Part shown: piece after piece, positions 19,830 to 28,493 of the stretch
Position numbering within the stretch: position 1 is the stretch's first letter
Layout of the letters: each line of letters opens with the position of its first letter
Assembly (NCBI GenBank): GCA_041395525.1
Contig: JAWLAH010000008.1
Span: 1 to 64,000 of the forward strand
Length of the DNA stretch: 64,000 bases
DNA from: CADEED01 sp020442965
Lineage (GTDB): Bacteria > Pseudomonadota > Gammaproteobacteria > Steroidobacterales > Steroidobacteraceae
Direction: 5' to 3'
Made by a program: the position numbers and the translations under genes
The notes under the pieces: model-generated
Databases searched by the model: none
Told to the model about the DNA's origin: nothing
The model's input: the letters and a program-made list of their open reading frames with translations, nothing else

Positions 19830-22800
19830 GTGATCCCGCCTCTCAACAGCCTTCTGCTCGCGCGCCATGGAGCGGTCCTCGCGGCTTGCGCAGTGCTGTT
19901 GTGTCTGGTCGCATGCGGTCGTACGTCGCGGCAGGCAGAAGTGGTGCTCGCAGAAGCACGCTACGACATCGCCGCGGGCAGACCGGCAATTGTCGAGCAG
20001 GCGCTAACACCTGGCGCGTATTCAATTTCGATTCGCGAGGATGGCATCGATCTTGCGACGCAAGTCACGGCCGCTGGCGATTCGGTTCGGGTCGAAGACC
20101 CGATCGAACGTCACGGCAGGCAAATGGCCTATCTGGTACTTCCTAACAAAGCGGTAGTGAAAATCGAACTGAGCAGTACCGATCACCGCAGCAAGACTGG
20201 CCATGCGTTCCTCGAGGTCGTACGCTGGGTCCGCGCGCGCGCCGATAGCCCATCAATGTCTGAGCTCGGCGACCGCAGCTTTAGCCAGGCGCTAGAAGAA
20301 CAGACTCGTGAAAAGGATCAGTGGTCAAAGCGAGCGGACAAATCTCTCAACGATGCGATTCGATACTACTCGGACGCTGCAGATGATCTCGCTGCCGAAG
20401 CAGCTCTTTATACGCGTGGCCGCTATGCGTACCTGTTAGCGGGCGATTGGCCGGCCGCCGAGAGCTATGCCAGCGCCGCGCGTGCTATCGCGAAGAAGCG
20501 TCACGATCCAATCGCACGCGCCCGTGCGGATGTGCTCAGCGCGTCGGCGCAGATCGAGCAGGCCGGTGAATTGACAGGCGATCAAGCGCGGCGCAAACAC
20601 CGTGCATTACTCGCATCTGCGGAAAAGCTGCTTGCTGCAAGTGAGCAGGACTTCGCGGCGGCCTCATTGCCGATCGATCAAATTGCCGCCCTGACGTTTC
20701 GTGGCGTGAGCCTCTGGTCTGCTCGCAACGCTGACGAAGCCCGCGCCGCTTTCGTCAGCGCGGCAGATCTCGCACGCACCAACAAGGACGCGTTCTCTGA
20801 AGTGCGCGCGCTCGGCAACCTGGCGTGGTTGGACTTCGAGCGCGCGGACGTGCACGCGGCAGCGGCTGAGTACGAAAGGCTGCTGGAAATCATTGAGCGT
20901 GACAGGCAACCGGACCTGTATGCGTCCCACGTTGCCAACTATGGTCTGTGCCTGGTTTCTCTCGGTGAATTCGACCGTGCCTTGCAGCTCCACAACGAGG
21001 CGCTTGAAATGTTTGCACGGCTTCACGACGACAATGGTCGAGCGAAGCAACTACTGGCGATTGGCGGACTACTTTTACGATCTGGCGATCCCGAACGAGC
21101 ACTTGACACCTTGCAAGCGAGCCTAGCTCTCCTGGAGCAGCAGAAAGATCAGTTCGCAGTCGAAAGCGTGCTTCGCTTGGCAGGAAATGCCGCGGCCCAC
21201 ATTGGTGATTCGTCGCTCGCTCTGAGCTATCACTCCGGTTTGCTGAAGAGGACGCTCGATCGACGAACCGCCTTGCTCACGAAGATTCTCGTGGCAGGCG
21301 ACCTAAGATCGTTGGGCAGGCTGGACGGCGCTGACGAGGTGCTGGCTGAGGTCACTGGGCAAACAGATGCGGCAATCCTCGGTCCCGCGCTGATCGAACG
21401 AGGCCTGCTGCGGGAAGCACAACGGCGATATCCTGCCGCGGCGAGCGATTTTGCCAAAGCTGACGCGCTCTACGCCGACCTGGATTTAGCCTATCCGAGG
21501 ATCGAAACCAATACCGGACTGTCACGAGTTGAGCTTGCCCTGGGGAACACGGAGCGCGCAATCGACGCTGCCGATATGGCCATATCGATCGTCTCGTCGA
21601 TCAGGATGCGTGCGGCGAATCCGGAGTTACGAGCACGCTTTGTGGCGAGCGAATATTCACCCTACGAGACCAAGATCGCCGCGCTTTTGGATCAGGCCAA
21701 CAAGGCTGGCGGCAATGACCAACCCAGGATACTTCAGGCACTCTTTACCGCCGAGGATATTCGCGCGCGCTCGCTGCGCGAAATGTGGTCGCAGTCCGCG
21801 GAGCGGCGGAACGAAAATGCCGACGCAGATCAACTGCGCGACAACCTAACAATCCAGCAATTGCGCTTGGAAAATCGTCTGCAACGCTATCCGCGTGATG
21901 ACCCGCGGGCCCTCGAGCTTCGTCGCAGCATTGAAGAACTGCGGGCCAAAATTGACGGGAATGCCATACAGGTTAGAGGTCGCGAAAGTTCGACATCTCT
22001 TGAGCGTACTTTTGGGAAACGTGGCAGCGAGTTGCAACGGAAAATTCCAAATGACACGACCATTCTTTACTTCTTCGTCGGCGACAAAGAATCGACGGCC
22101 TGGATCATTTCACGAGAATCGTTAGCGTACCGCAGCCTGCCAAACCGTTTGGCGCTCACCACATTCGTTGATGATTGGGTCGAGAGCCTCCGTCAACGCC
22201 CAGGCTCGAGCATCGTCCCGAGTACATCACGACACACCCTCGCCTCGCTGCAGGAACTGGAGCGCCTGGTTGACGGTCTGGGCAAACCCAAGCTCGTGAT
22301 CGCGGCAGATGGGCCGCTGAATGCGCTGCCCTTTGCGTCGCTCGGCCTAAAGAATGGCAACGAGACTGCCGCCTGGATAGACCGGTTCGAGATCGGTTTC
22401 GTCCCGTCCCTCTCGTTCGCGACGCAGAGTCATGACAACTCGAAGAATCGCCAGACCCGCGTCGCGATCGTCGCGGATCCGGTTTATGCGAAAGATGACT
22501 TGCGCCTCACCGGACTAACAAGCGAGCACGAGAAGAATCGCGTCGCGTCGCGCAGCGCGGATTTGACCTCCCAATTCGTGCGACTGCCTTTCTCTTCGAT
22601 CGAGGCCGCCTCTGTCGCAGCGGAGTTCAAGCCAGCAGACTTAGTCACGCTGACGGGCTTTGCCGCGAACGCTGAGAACGTTGCCAAGTTGCCGTCCCGA
22701 GACCTGCGAGTGCTGCATTTTGCGACGCACGCGCTGACGCGCGCGGACTCACCTGGGATGTCGGCGCTATACCTGAGTGCATTTCGACCGAACGGCCTGC

Positions 22801-23156
22801 CGACCGACCGATCGAGTTTATCCGCCGATGACATTTACCGCTTGGGCTTGCGAGCCGATCTGGTCGTACTGAGCGCTTGCTCCACCAACCAGGGCAGAAA
22901 TGTGCGAGGCGAAGGCGTGCTGGGTCTCACGCACAGCTTCCTGGCGAATGGCTCAGGAGCCGTTGTCGCGACCCTTTGGCCCGTCGATGATGCCCAGACC
23001 TCGCTGTTCATGCGCGAGTTCTATCGCACTTACCGATCTGGAGCTTCGCCACCGGCCGCGCTCCGCGCAGCACAGCAGAGCGCGCGGCAGTCATCGAGCG
23101 CTCGCCGCGATGCGCTCTGGGCGAGCTTCGTCGTGCGTGAGAGCAGCATCCATTAG
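19830..23156 (+). CDS. TPR-repeat lipoprotein with C-terminal CHAT (caspase-like) protease domain
   Basis: A 1108-residue protein from a GTG at 19830; no ATG precedes the signal and no strong ribosome site is visible. The N-terminal hydrophobic stretch ends in LVAC with Cys29, a lipobox. Residues about 160-620 are helical repeats with TPR character (paired A/Y/L patterns such as ARGRYAYLLAGDWPAAESYA and ALGNLAWLDFERAD). A coiled, charged linker follows (about 640-730). The CHAT domain occupies roughly 740-1108, with His967 in HFATHA and Cys1017 in VLSACST as the expected catalytic dyad, then GEGVLGLTHSF and ATLWPVDD. CHAT domains are cysteine peptidases of the caspase/separase clan. Here the lipobox would place it outside the cytoplasm. 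It is first in a five-gene co-directional set with a subtilisin-like protein and a sigma/anti-sigma pair. Confidence 0.9.
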   Translation: MIPPLNSLLLARHGAVLAACAVLLCLVACGRTSRQAEVVLAEARYDIAAGRPAIVEQALTPGAYSISIREDGIDLATQVTAAGDSVRVEDPIERHGRQMAYLVLPNKAVVKIELSSTDHRSKTGHAFLEVVRWVRARADSPSMSELGDRSFSQALEEQTREKDQWSKRADKSLNDAIRYYSDAADDLAAEAALYTRGRYAYLLAGDWPAAESYASAARAIAKKRHDPIARARADVLSASAQIEQAGELTGDQARRKHRALLASAEKLLAASEQDFAAASLPIDQIAALTFRGVSLWSARNADEARAAFVSAADLARTNKDAFSEVRALGNLAWLDFERADVHAAAAEYERLLEIIERDRQPDLYASHVANYGLCLVSLGEFDRALQLHNEALEMFARLHDDNGRAKQLLAIGGLLLRSGDPERALDTLQASLALLEQQKDQFAVESVLRLAGNAAAHIGDSSLALSYHSGLLKRTLDRRTALLTKILVAGDLRSLGRLDGADEVLAEVTGQTDAAILGPALIERGLLREAQRRYPAAASDFAKADALYADLDLAYPRIETNTGLSRVELALGNTERAIDAADMAISIVSSIRMRAANPELRARFVASEYSPYETKIAALLDQANKAGGNDQPRILQALFTAEDIRARSLREMWSQSAERRNENADADQLRDNLTIQQLRLENRLQRYPRDDPRALELRRSIEELRAKIDGNAIQVRGRESSTSLERTFGKRGSELQRKIPNDTTILYFFVGDKESTAWIISRESLAYRSLPNRLALTTFVDDWVESLRQRPGSSIVPSTSRHTLASLQELERLVDGLGKPKLVIAADGPLNALPFASLGLKNGNETAAWIDRFEIGFVPSLSFATQSHDNSKNRQTRVAIVADPVYAKDDLRLTGLTSEHEKNRVASRSADLTSQFVRLPFSSIEAASVAAEFKPADLVTLTGFAANAENVAKLPSRDLRVLHFATHALTRADSPGMSALYLSAFRPNGLPTDRSSLSADDIYRLGLRADLVVLSACSTNQGRNVRGEGVLGLTHSFLANGSGAVVATLWPVDDAQTSLFMREFYRTYRSGASPPAALRAAQQSARQSSSARRDALWASFVVRESSIH

Positions 23157-23202
23157 ATTGTTTTGATCCAGTAAGAGACCAGAACCGGAGGAGGATGGAA
23201 CG

Positions 23203-23751
23203 ATGATATCGAAACTAACTATGGCAGTGACTTGTAGTGCTGCCATTCTGGCGCTGGGTGCGGCGAGCACCACAGCACTCGCGAAGGACGCCGATTCAGT
23301 CATGTCCCCATATATTGGATATGAGATCACAATCGACGAATCGGAACAGGAGGGACACGTACCAACGGGCGGCAAGCTCACCCTGATCTACGACTCGGAG
23401 GACGATGTCTATCGGGCATGCACCAGATCGTCGTCCAAACAGAAGTCGCCGTGGCAAGAGGATTGGCGGACGCCGTGCGGTGTGGCGCTCAATCTCGTGA
23501 AGGGAAACCGTTACTGCAGCATGAGCGATGTGAAGGCCGGCAACGCCGAAGTACTCTCGACATGTCATCGTCTGCGAAGTCGCGACGTCGCCATGCACCC
23601 GTCAACTGTGAAAGGTGGCCTCGAACTACATGACGTGATGGTCTTTCTGCTGCAGCCAGAGGGCAAGAGCCCGCGGGGAGGTATTGCGATGCTGCTGGAT
23701 TCACCCGCCCGCGTCACCCACAACGGCATCATTCACGGCGTACCCGATTGA
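23203..23751 (+). CDS. Small secreted protein of unknown function in the CHAT locus
   Basis: A 182-residue protein with a strong GGAGGAGG ribosome site at about 23189-23196. It has a Sec signal peptide (residues 1-28, ending TTALAK). The mature part has four Cys (YRACTR, TPCGVA, RYCSMS, STCHRL), probably two disulfides, and no recognised family. It lies 46 bases after the CHAT gene and ends directly before the S8 gene. Its strong ribosome site implies it is made in larger amounts than its neighbours. A substrate, inhibitor or sensor for the two peptidases is possible but unproven. Confidence 0.8.
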   Translation: MISKLTMAVTCSAAILALGAASTTALAKDADSVMSPYIGYEITIDESEQEGHVPTGGKLTLIYDSEDDVYRACTRSSSKQKSPWQEDWRTPCGVALNLVKGNRYCSMSDVKAGNAEVLSTCHRLRSRDVAMHPSTVKGGLELHDVMVFLLQPEGKSPRGGIAMLLDSPARVTHNGIIHGVPD

Positions 23752-23796
23752 TTGCTGTCGGATAGCCGGACCAGGCACGACAATTCATGCATCGCA

Positions 23797-25329
23797 ATGC
23801 ATCGAATATGGTGTTGCATTGCCGTCGCTGGGGTCCTGACTACCAGTGGCATGGCTGCCGATCGGCCCGCACTCTGCGGGTCGATCGGCGATTTTGCAGC
23901 GGCAGGCGCGCGGACGCCGGCTGAGGTAGCCGAGTACCTGCAGTCTCTTGGCGCTAACGAGAGATTCGATCTACGCAAAGCCTGCGCACGGTGGGCGGCG
24001 CTGGACGACCCCCATGGTCAGCGCCAACGTGCTGCGTATGACGACTTGATACCCGCACCACGCTTCATTTTATTCCCGAGCGCAGACACGCCGATTGTTA
24101 CTCTGGTCGCACAACTGGAGCGCGATCGGCTAGTCCGCGCTGTGGCGCAGTTCCGCAGCTTCGTAGCAGTTGAGTACAGCGTACCCCTGACCGCTGCAGC
24201 ATTGTTAGAGCGGCTCGCCACCCCACGGATCAGCTACTTCGAACCCGACTGCGACGGACCCGATTTTGTGACGACCAGCGCGGCGCCGGCACTCACCGGG
24301 GGCGCGCTGCCGGCAGCGTCCCGCTGCTGGCAGCGCAGCGCACGCGCGAGCTTTCCGAACGATCCCTGTACCGATGAGCTGTGGGGCCATACATACATTG
24401 GCTGGGATCCTGGGGTTGCGGCGAAATCACTACCAAGATTGGTCGCCGTGCTGGACTCCGGCATCGACATGCATCATGAAGATCTGGCCGGCAGCCTGTG
24501 GGTCGACGATAAGGCGCGCGTTGGTCGACAACTCACCCTGCAGCTACCTTGCGCATCGAGCGTTGGTTGTTACCCACACGGTACGCAGATGGCAGGCACG
24601 ATCGCCGGGCGCATGAACAATGGCGTCGGTGTCGTTGGCGTCGCACCCCACAGCAAGCTCATGCCGGTTGTCATCAGTCGGGTAGAGCACGGCAATCTCG
24701 TGCGCCTGTCCATGATTGCGAGTGCGATCGAAACGGCGGGCACGAATGGCGCCAACATCATCAATATCAGCGCCAAGTGGCCCGTGGACAGTCGCGCCAT
24801 TCGCGAAGCCGTGGTCAAGGCAACCGGAGCGGACGTGCCGCAGCGGCTCCTGGTGACGGGTTATACATCGAGCTTCGCCTGGGATGAGAGCCTGCACGAG
24901 ACCTATCCTTCCCGGTATCGCTGTCTGCCCGGCGTGATCGCTGCGGTGCCCGGCGACGCGCGGGGCGAGGACCTCGGGCATGCCAAAGCAGCGCACGCCG
25001 CTGCGACTGACAGCCGATTGCGCGCACCCGGCGTAGACATCGTCGTCACGACAACTCACAATCAGGACGGGAGTTACGCGCTTGCGCAAGCGGCGGGCGC
25101 GTCGAGCGCATCAGCGTATCTGGCAGGAGCGGCCGCCCTCACTTGGGGTACCGCGCCGCTCGATCGGTGTAGCGCGAGCCAAATCAAGAACATTCTGTTC
25201 TGCAGGAGCAAACGAACTGAAGCATCCCCGTATCCTTGGGTCCACGTCGAGTTTCTGCGTGAGCTTTCCACATTGGGCGCCGGTGCCTCGTGTGCGGATG
25301 CGATCGCGGCGCTGGGCTGCGGGCCTTGA
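23797..25329 (+). CDS. Divergent subtilisin-like (S8) serine peptidase homologue
   Basis: A 510-residue exported protein. ATG 23797 opens a signal peptide (WCCIAVAGVLTTSGMAA); a TTG at 23752 directly after the previous stop is the alternative. The prodomain-like region runs to about residue 195. The S8 core then shows Asp220 in AVLDSGID, His261 in YPHGTQMAG and Ser436 in GASSASAYLAG. The usual AAGN segment holding the oxyanion-hole Asn is replaced by LLVTGYTSS (351-359), and GTSMAAP is replaced by GASSASA, so activity may be altered. Twelve or more Cys residues suggest disulfides in the periplasm. It follows the small secreted protein and precedes the sigma factor by 40 bases. Confidence 0.85.
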   Translation: MHRIWCCIAVAGVLTTSGMAADRPALCGSIGDFAAAGARTPAEVAEYLQSLGANERFDLRKACARWAALDDPHGQRQRAAYDDLIPAPRFILFPSADTPIVTLVAQLERDRLVRAVAQFRSFVAVEYSVPLTAAALLERLATPRISYFEPDCDGPDFVTTSAAPALTGGALPAASRCWQRSARASFPNDPCTDELWGHTYIGWDPGVAAKSLPRLVAVLDSGIDMHHEDLAGSLWVDDKARVGRQLTLQLPCASSVGCYPHGTQMAGTIAGRMNNGVGVVGVAPHSKLMPVVISRVEHGNLVRLSMIASAIETAGTNGANIINISAKWPVDSRAIREAVVKATGADVPQRLLVTGYTSSFAWDESLHETYPSRYRCLPGVIAAVPGDARGEDLGHAKAAHAAATDSRLRAPGVDIVVTTTHNQDGSYALAQAAGASSASAYLAGAAALTWGTAPLDRCSASQIKNILFCRSKRTEASPYPWVHVEFLRELSTLGAGASCADAIAALGCGP

Positions 25330-25368
25330 TGCGAGCGATCCTGCGGTGCCGCTCGCAGGATTGGCAAC

Positions 25369-26007
25369 GTGACCGACCTGCCGGCATTGGCAGAGCAGGC
25401 CCTCGGCGGTAATCGAGATGCGGAAGCGGCAGTCGTCGCCGCCCTGCGCCCCGGACTTGTCACGCTGCTTCGCTACGGCCGTTTCAACCGTTACATCGAC
25501 GTCGAAGACCTGGTCCAGGACACGTTGCGCGTGGTCATCGAAGCGCTGCGCGCCCGCACCATCAACGAACCGGACAAGATAGTGGCCTACGCGGCGCAGA
25601 CGGCGCGCATGTTACAGCTCAACTGGCTACGCAAGTCTTTCCGCCAAAAGACGGTCGTGGATTCCGACTTGGTCGCCGAACGGGCCCTGGAAGAAGGCAT
25701 CGAGACGTCCGAACCCGACGATGAACACCTGGCTCGCGCGATCGTCAGGCTGCTGCAGGAACTGCCACACGAACGCGATCGCCTCATCCTGATGCGCCAC
25801 TACATCGACAATGTGGACAAGCCCACACTGTGTCTCGAGTTGGGTCTCACGCACCTGCACTTCGATCGGGTATTGTTCCGGGCGCGGAACCGATTCAAGC
25901 ATCTGGTCGAGCGCGAGGGTCCGCGCTTCGGGCTGCAACCCGGCGCGCTCGGACTGACGCTACCGACGTTGCTATTGCCTTGGATTCTGAGAGGATTCCT
26001 CAGTTGA
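25369..26007 (+). CDS. ECF-type RNA polymerase sigma factor with hydrophobic C-terminal tail
   Basis: A 212-residue protein from GTG 25369. Sigma region 2 spans about residues 15-90, with YIDVEDLVQDTL (residues 42-53) as the core-binding helix and LNWLRKSFRQK as the -10-binding side. Region 4 spans about 120-180, with LPHERDRLILMRHY and a recognition helix around LELGLTHLHFDRVLFRARNR. The end is odd: after region 4 comes a mostly hydrophobic stretch (LGLTLPTLLLPWILRGFLS), not usual in ECF factors and possibly membrane-associating. It lies 15 bases before the putative anti-sigma gene, so the two form a pair. Confidence 0.85.
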   Translation: MTDLPALAEQALGGNRDAEAAVVAALRPGLVTLLRYGRFNRYIDVEDLVQDTLRVVIEALRARTINEPDKIVAYAAQTARMLQLNWLRKSFRQKTVVDSDLVAERALEEGIETSEPDDEHLARAIVRLLQELPHERDRLILMRHYIDNVDKPTLCLELGLTHLHFDRVLFRARNRFKHLVEREGPRFGLQPGALGLTLPTLLLPWILRGFLS

Positions 26008-26022
26008 CGACACAATACCCTC

Positions 26023-26793
26023 ATGGCTGTTACCCCTAAGGACAACCCTGCTGATCTGCAGTTGGCCATGGATCGCTACCTGGCCGGCAATATGTCAGAT
26101 CAGGAACGAGCCGAATTCGAAACCTGGATCGTTGGCAACCCCGAGACTGCGTCGACCCTCAAGACCGATCGGCAAATCCGCAGGGGTTTGCTGGTCGCCA
26201 AGAGCCGGGGTTGGCTGCCGGGCGGCAAGCCGGCGGCAACCGTCGACGCCAACCGCACTGCAAGGTCACTGCCATCACGCTCGTTGTTAGCTGCGTCCGT
26301 TGCAGCCATGGCAATGGTCGGTAGCCTTGGCTGGTGGGCGGGCGAGCGCGAAGGATTGCGCCAGGCCTCGCCCGTGCCCGCGATCGCGCAAGGGGGCACC
26401 ACCAGTCAGGTCGTTAGCTTGGGACGCTACCGTGGTAGTCAGGCGCCAGATATCGAACTCGCACTGGCCGACGTACCCGATCATCTGGTCGTGCAACCGG
26501 ATGTGGTAACACTCACGTGCGACGATGGCAGCCTGGCACTTGCCTGCGACAATGGCCAACCGCCGGCCAGATCACAATATGCCAAGTACGACGTCGAAGT
26601 GATTCGGCGCGTCGGCGCGCTGCCCGTGTGGCACTCCGATCTGCAGGTTCCCGCGACCACCAGTCCGCTCACGTTCGTGATCCCCGCGCGGGACCTCGAG
26701 GCGGGCGACTACGATATGCTGGTTCGCGGCTCGTCAGCGACGCACGAAGAAGTCGTGGGTCGCTACTGGCTCAGGATCCGGCCGGGAGCGTAG
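26023..26793 (+). CDS. Putative one-TM anti-sigma factor
   Basis: A 256-residue protein. Residues 1-75 are acidic and helical (LQLAMDRYLAGNMSDQERAE), resembling the cytoplasmic domain of FecR/anti-sigma type proteins but without a zinc HxxxCxxC motif. One membrane segment lies at about residues 86-106 (LLAASVAAMAMVGSLGWWAG). About 150 residues then lie outside the membrane, with two Cys (LTCDDG, LACDNG) likely paired. Position right after the sigma gene and the topology support an anti-sigma role. The outer domain would be exposed to the CHAT and S8 proteins, which suggests control by proteolysis; this is inference. Confidence 0.7.
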   Translation: MAVTPKDNPADLQLAMDRYLAGNMSDQERAEFETWIVGNPETASTLKTDRQIRRGLLVAKSRGWLPGGKPAATVDANRTARSLPSRSLLAASVAAMAMVGSLGWWAGEREGLRQASPVPAIAQGGTTSQVVSLGRYRGSQAPDIELALADVPDHLVVQPDVVTLTCDDGSLALACDNGQPPARSQYAKYDVEVIRRVGALPVWHSDLQVPATTSPLTFVIPARDLEAGDYDMLVRGSSATHEEVVGRYWLRIRPGA

Positions 26794-26802
26794 CGGGACC
26801 CG

Positions 26803-27684
26803 CTACGGGCTGGACAAGCGCCCCGCTTGTCGCCTCAACATCGGTCCGAACTTGCGCTTGTCGCAGAACGTCTCGAGGCCGACCGTATCGATGGCGCCGC
26901 GCGTCAGTTCCGTATGCTGCACGTCGAGCGGCACGTTGCAGGCAATCTCAGTGAGTCGGCGCGCCAAGAATGCCGCGTCCCGATGCTGCGTGAGCTTCGC
27001 CGCCAGCGTGCGCGCACCGCGTATCGGTAACGCCGCGACGCTGTCGAGATTGTCGTAGAGCTCCTCGAGCGAGGCAAACTCCTTCAGCAGCGGACCGGCG
27101 GTTTTCGGCCCAACGCCAGGCACGCCCTTGATGTTGTCGACACTGTCACCGGTCAGTGCAAGATAGTCGGGGATGCGCTCGGGCTGCACGCCAAATCGTT
27201 CCTCGATTTCGTCGTACCGGTAGCGGGTGTTACTCGCATAATCCCAGAAGACGTCGCCTGCTCGAATGATCTGCGCCAGATCCTTGTCGCGCGTCACGAT
27301 GGTCGTTCGCACGCCCAGTGTCCGGGCGCGGGTCGCCAAGGTGCCGATGATGTCATCGGCTTCGTATTCGGGACTGCCAAATTCACGCACGCCTAACAAT
27401 CGGCAAAACTCGCGACAGCAAGCGAACTGCAGCTTGAGATCCTCGGGCGCCGGATCGCGATTGGCCTTGTACGCCGGATAGATCCTGTTGCGAAATGACG
27501 TCATCACGCTTTCATCGAAAGCCACAGCGATGAACTGCGGTTTTGCACGTTCGAGCAGATCGCACAGAAAGCGCGCGAACCCAAAGGTAGCGTGGGCGGC
27601 ATTGCCGTCGACATCGGTCATGTCGGGCGGCATTGAGTAGTACGCCCGGAAGACGTAGACCGACGCGTCGATGAGATAGAGCAA
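26803..27684 (-). CDS. Stand-alone 5'-3' exonuclease / flap endonuclease
   Basis: A 293-residue protein homologous to the N-terminal nuclease domain of DNA polymerase I, without a polymerase part. The start is a TTG at 27684, supported by a GGGGGGA ribosome site three bases upstream. Metal-ligand acidic clusters are present: YLIDAS, VAFDES, EYEADDIIG and VTRDKDLAQ, then the helix-hairpin-helix region LTGDSVDNIKGVPGVGPKTA near residues 178-197. The family removes RNA primers and cleaves 5' flaps. It converges with the anti-sigma gene (10-base gap) and follows the HNH gene. Confidence 0.92.
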   Translation of the reverse strand: MLYLIDASVYVFRAYYSMPPDMTDVDGNAAHATFGFARFLCDLLERAKPQFIAVAFDESVMTSFRNRIYPAYKANRDPAPEDLKLQFACCREFCRLLGVREFGSPEYEADDIIGTLATRARTLGVRTTIVTRDKDLAQIIRAGDVFWDYASNTRYRYDEIEERFGVQPERIPDYLALTGDSVDNIKGVPGVGPKTAGPLLKEFASLEELYDNLDSVAALPIRGARTLAAKLTQHRDAAFLARRLTEIACNVPLDVQHTELTRGAIDTVGLETFCDKRKFGPMLRRQAGRLSSP

Positions 27685-27710
27685 GAATCCCCCCGACTAC
27701 GGCAGTGCGG

Positions 27711-28370
27711 CTACATCAGCCAATGCTTGATCCGCGCATGCAACGGCGAACTACGCGGGAAATGCGCCAGCAAGTACTCCATCTGATCGGCCAAGACCCG
27801 TCGGCCCTTGAGGAACACGTACTCTGCGTAGGTCGGCGTGAAGGGCACCGCGATGAGCTGCATCCTGGCCTGCTCAGGAGTGCGCGACGCTTTCAGGTTG
27901 TTACAGCGGCGGCAAGCGGTAACCACATTGGTCCATACATCCACGCCACCCTGGCTGAACGGGCGTACGTGATCGCGCGACAGATCACGTAACGAAAACC
28001 GCTGGGCACAGTACATGCACAGATAGCCGTCGCGGCGGAAGAGTGTCTGGTTGTTGAGCGGCGGCACATAATCGCGCCGGGTGTTGCCGGGGTTGCCCGT
28101 GTGCCCGACCGTTGCGACGATGGAGTTGACGTCGAGCACCGTGCGCAGCCCCGACTGCGCGTTCACGCCACCATACAACTTGAAGATCGAACTACCACAG
28201 GTATAGGCCACCTGTTCCTGGTGGTAGAGGCGAGCCGCCTCCTTGTAATCGATCCACTCGAGCGGCATGCCGGACACGTCGGTCCGCAGGACGAGCTGGG
28301 ACAACGAGCACCCCTCTGCCTGCACTACCTGCAGATCGTCTTCGTCAAGTTGTGGCGCCATGGTGCTCAT
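27711..28370 (-). CDS. HNH endonuclease
   Basis: A 219-residue protein from ATG 28370; a second ATG three codons later is possible, and the open frame runs on upstream without domain signals. The HNH domain is at about residues 125-175: a zinc pair CMYC, then SRDHVRPFSQGG (catalytic His) and NVVTACRRCNNLKA (second zinc pair and the final Asn). This is the widespread single-domain chromosomal HNH family rather than a restriction enzyme; no methyltransferase is nearby. It lies 26 bases upstream of the exonuclease gene on the same strand, so the two nucleases are probably cotranscribed. It is divergent from pntAA. Confidence 0.9.
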   Translation of the reverse strand: MSTMAPQLDEDDLQVVQAEGCSLSQLVLRTDVSGMPLEWIDYKEAARLYHQEQVAYTCGSSIFKLYGGVNAQSGLRTVLDVNSIVATVGHTGNPGNTRRDYVPPLNNQTLFRRDGYLCMYCAQRFSLRDLSRDHVRPFSQGGVDVWTNVVTACRRCNNLKASRTPEQARMQLIAVPFTPTYAEYVFLKGRRVLADQMEYLLAHFPRSSPLHARIKHWLM

Positions 28371-28493
28371 GTGGCCTGTAAGATACGGCAGCCGTGTGCG
28401 AGAATTCAACGGCGCATAGCGTCCATTCGATAAGGGAGTCACGCTCTCGTGGTCATTGAACCACGGGCGACCCCAAAGGAAGACTGCAAGCCC

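Noticed and set aside
19830..23156. CRISPR type III-E-like TPR-CHAT partner
   Set aside because: No repeat array or Cas gene is visible in the window and the protein has a lipobox, so an envelope role fits better.
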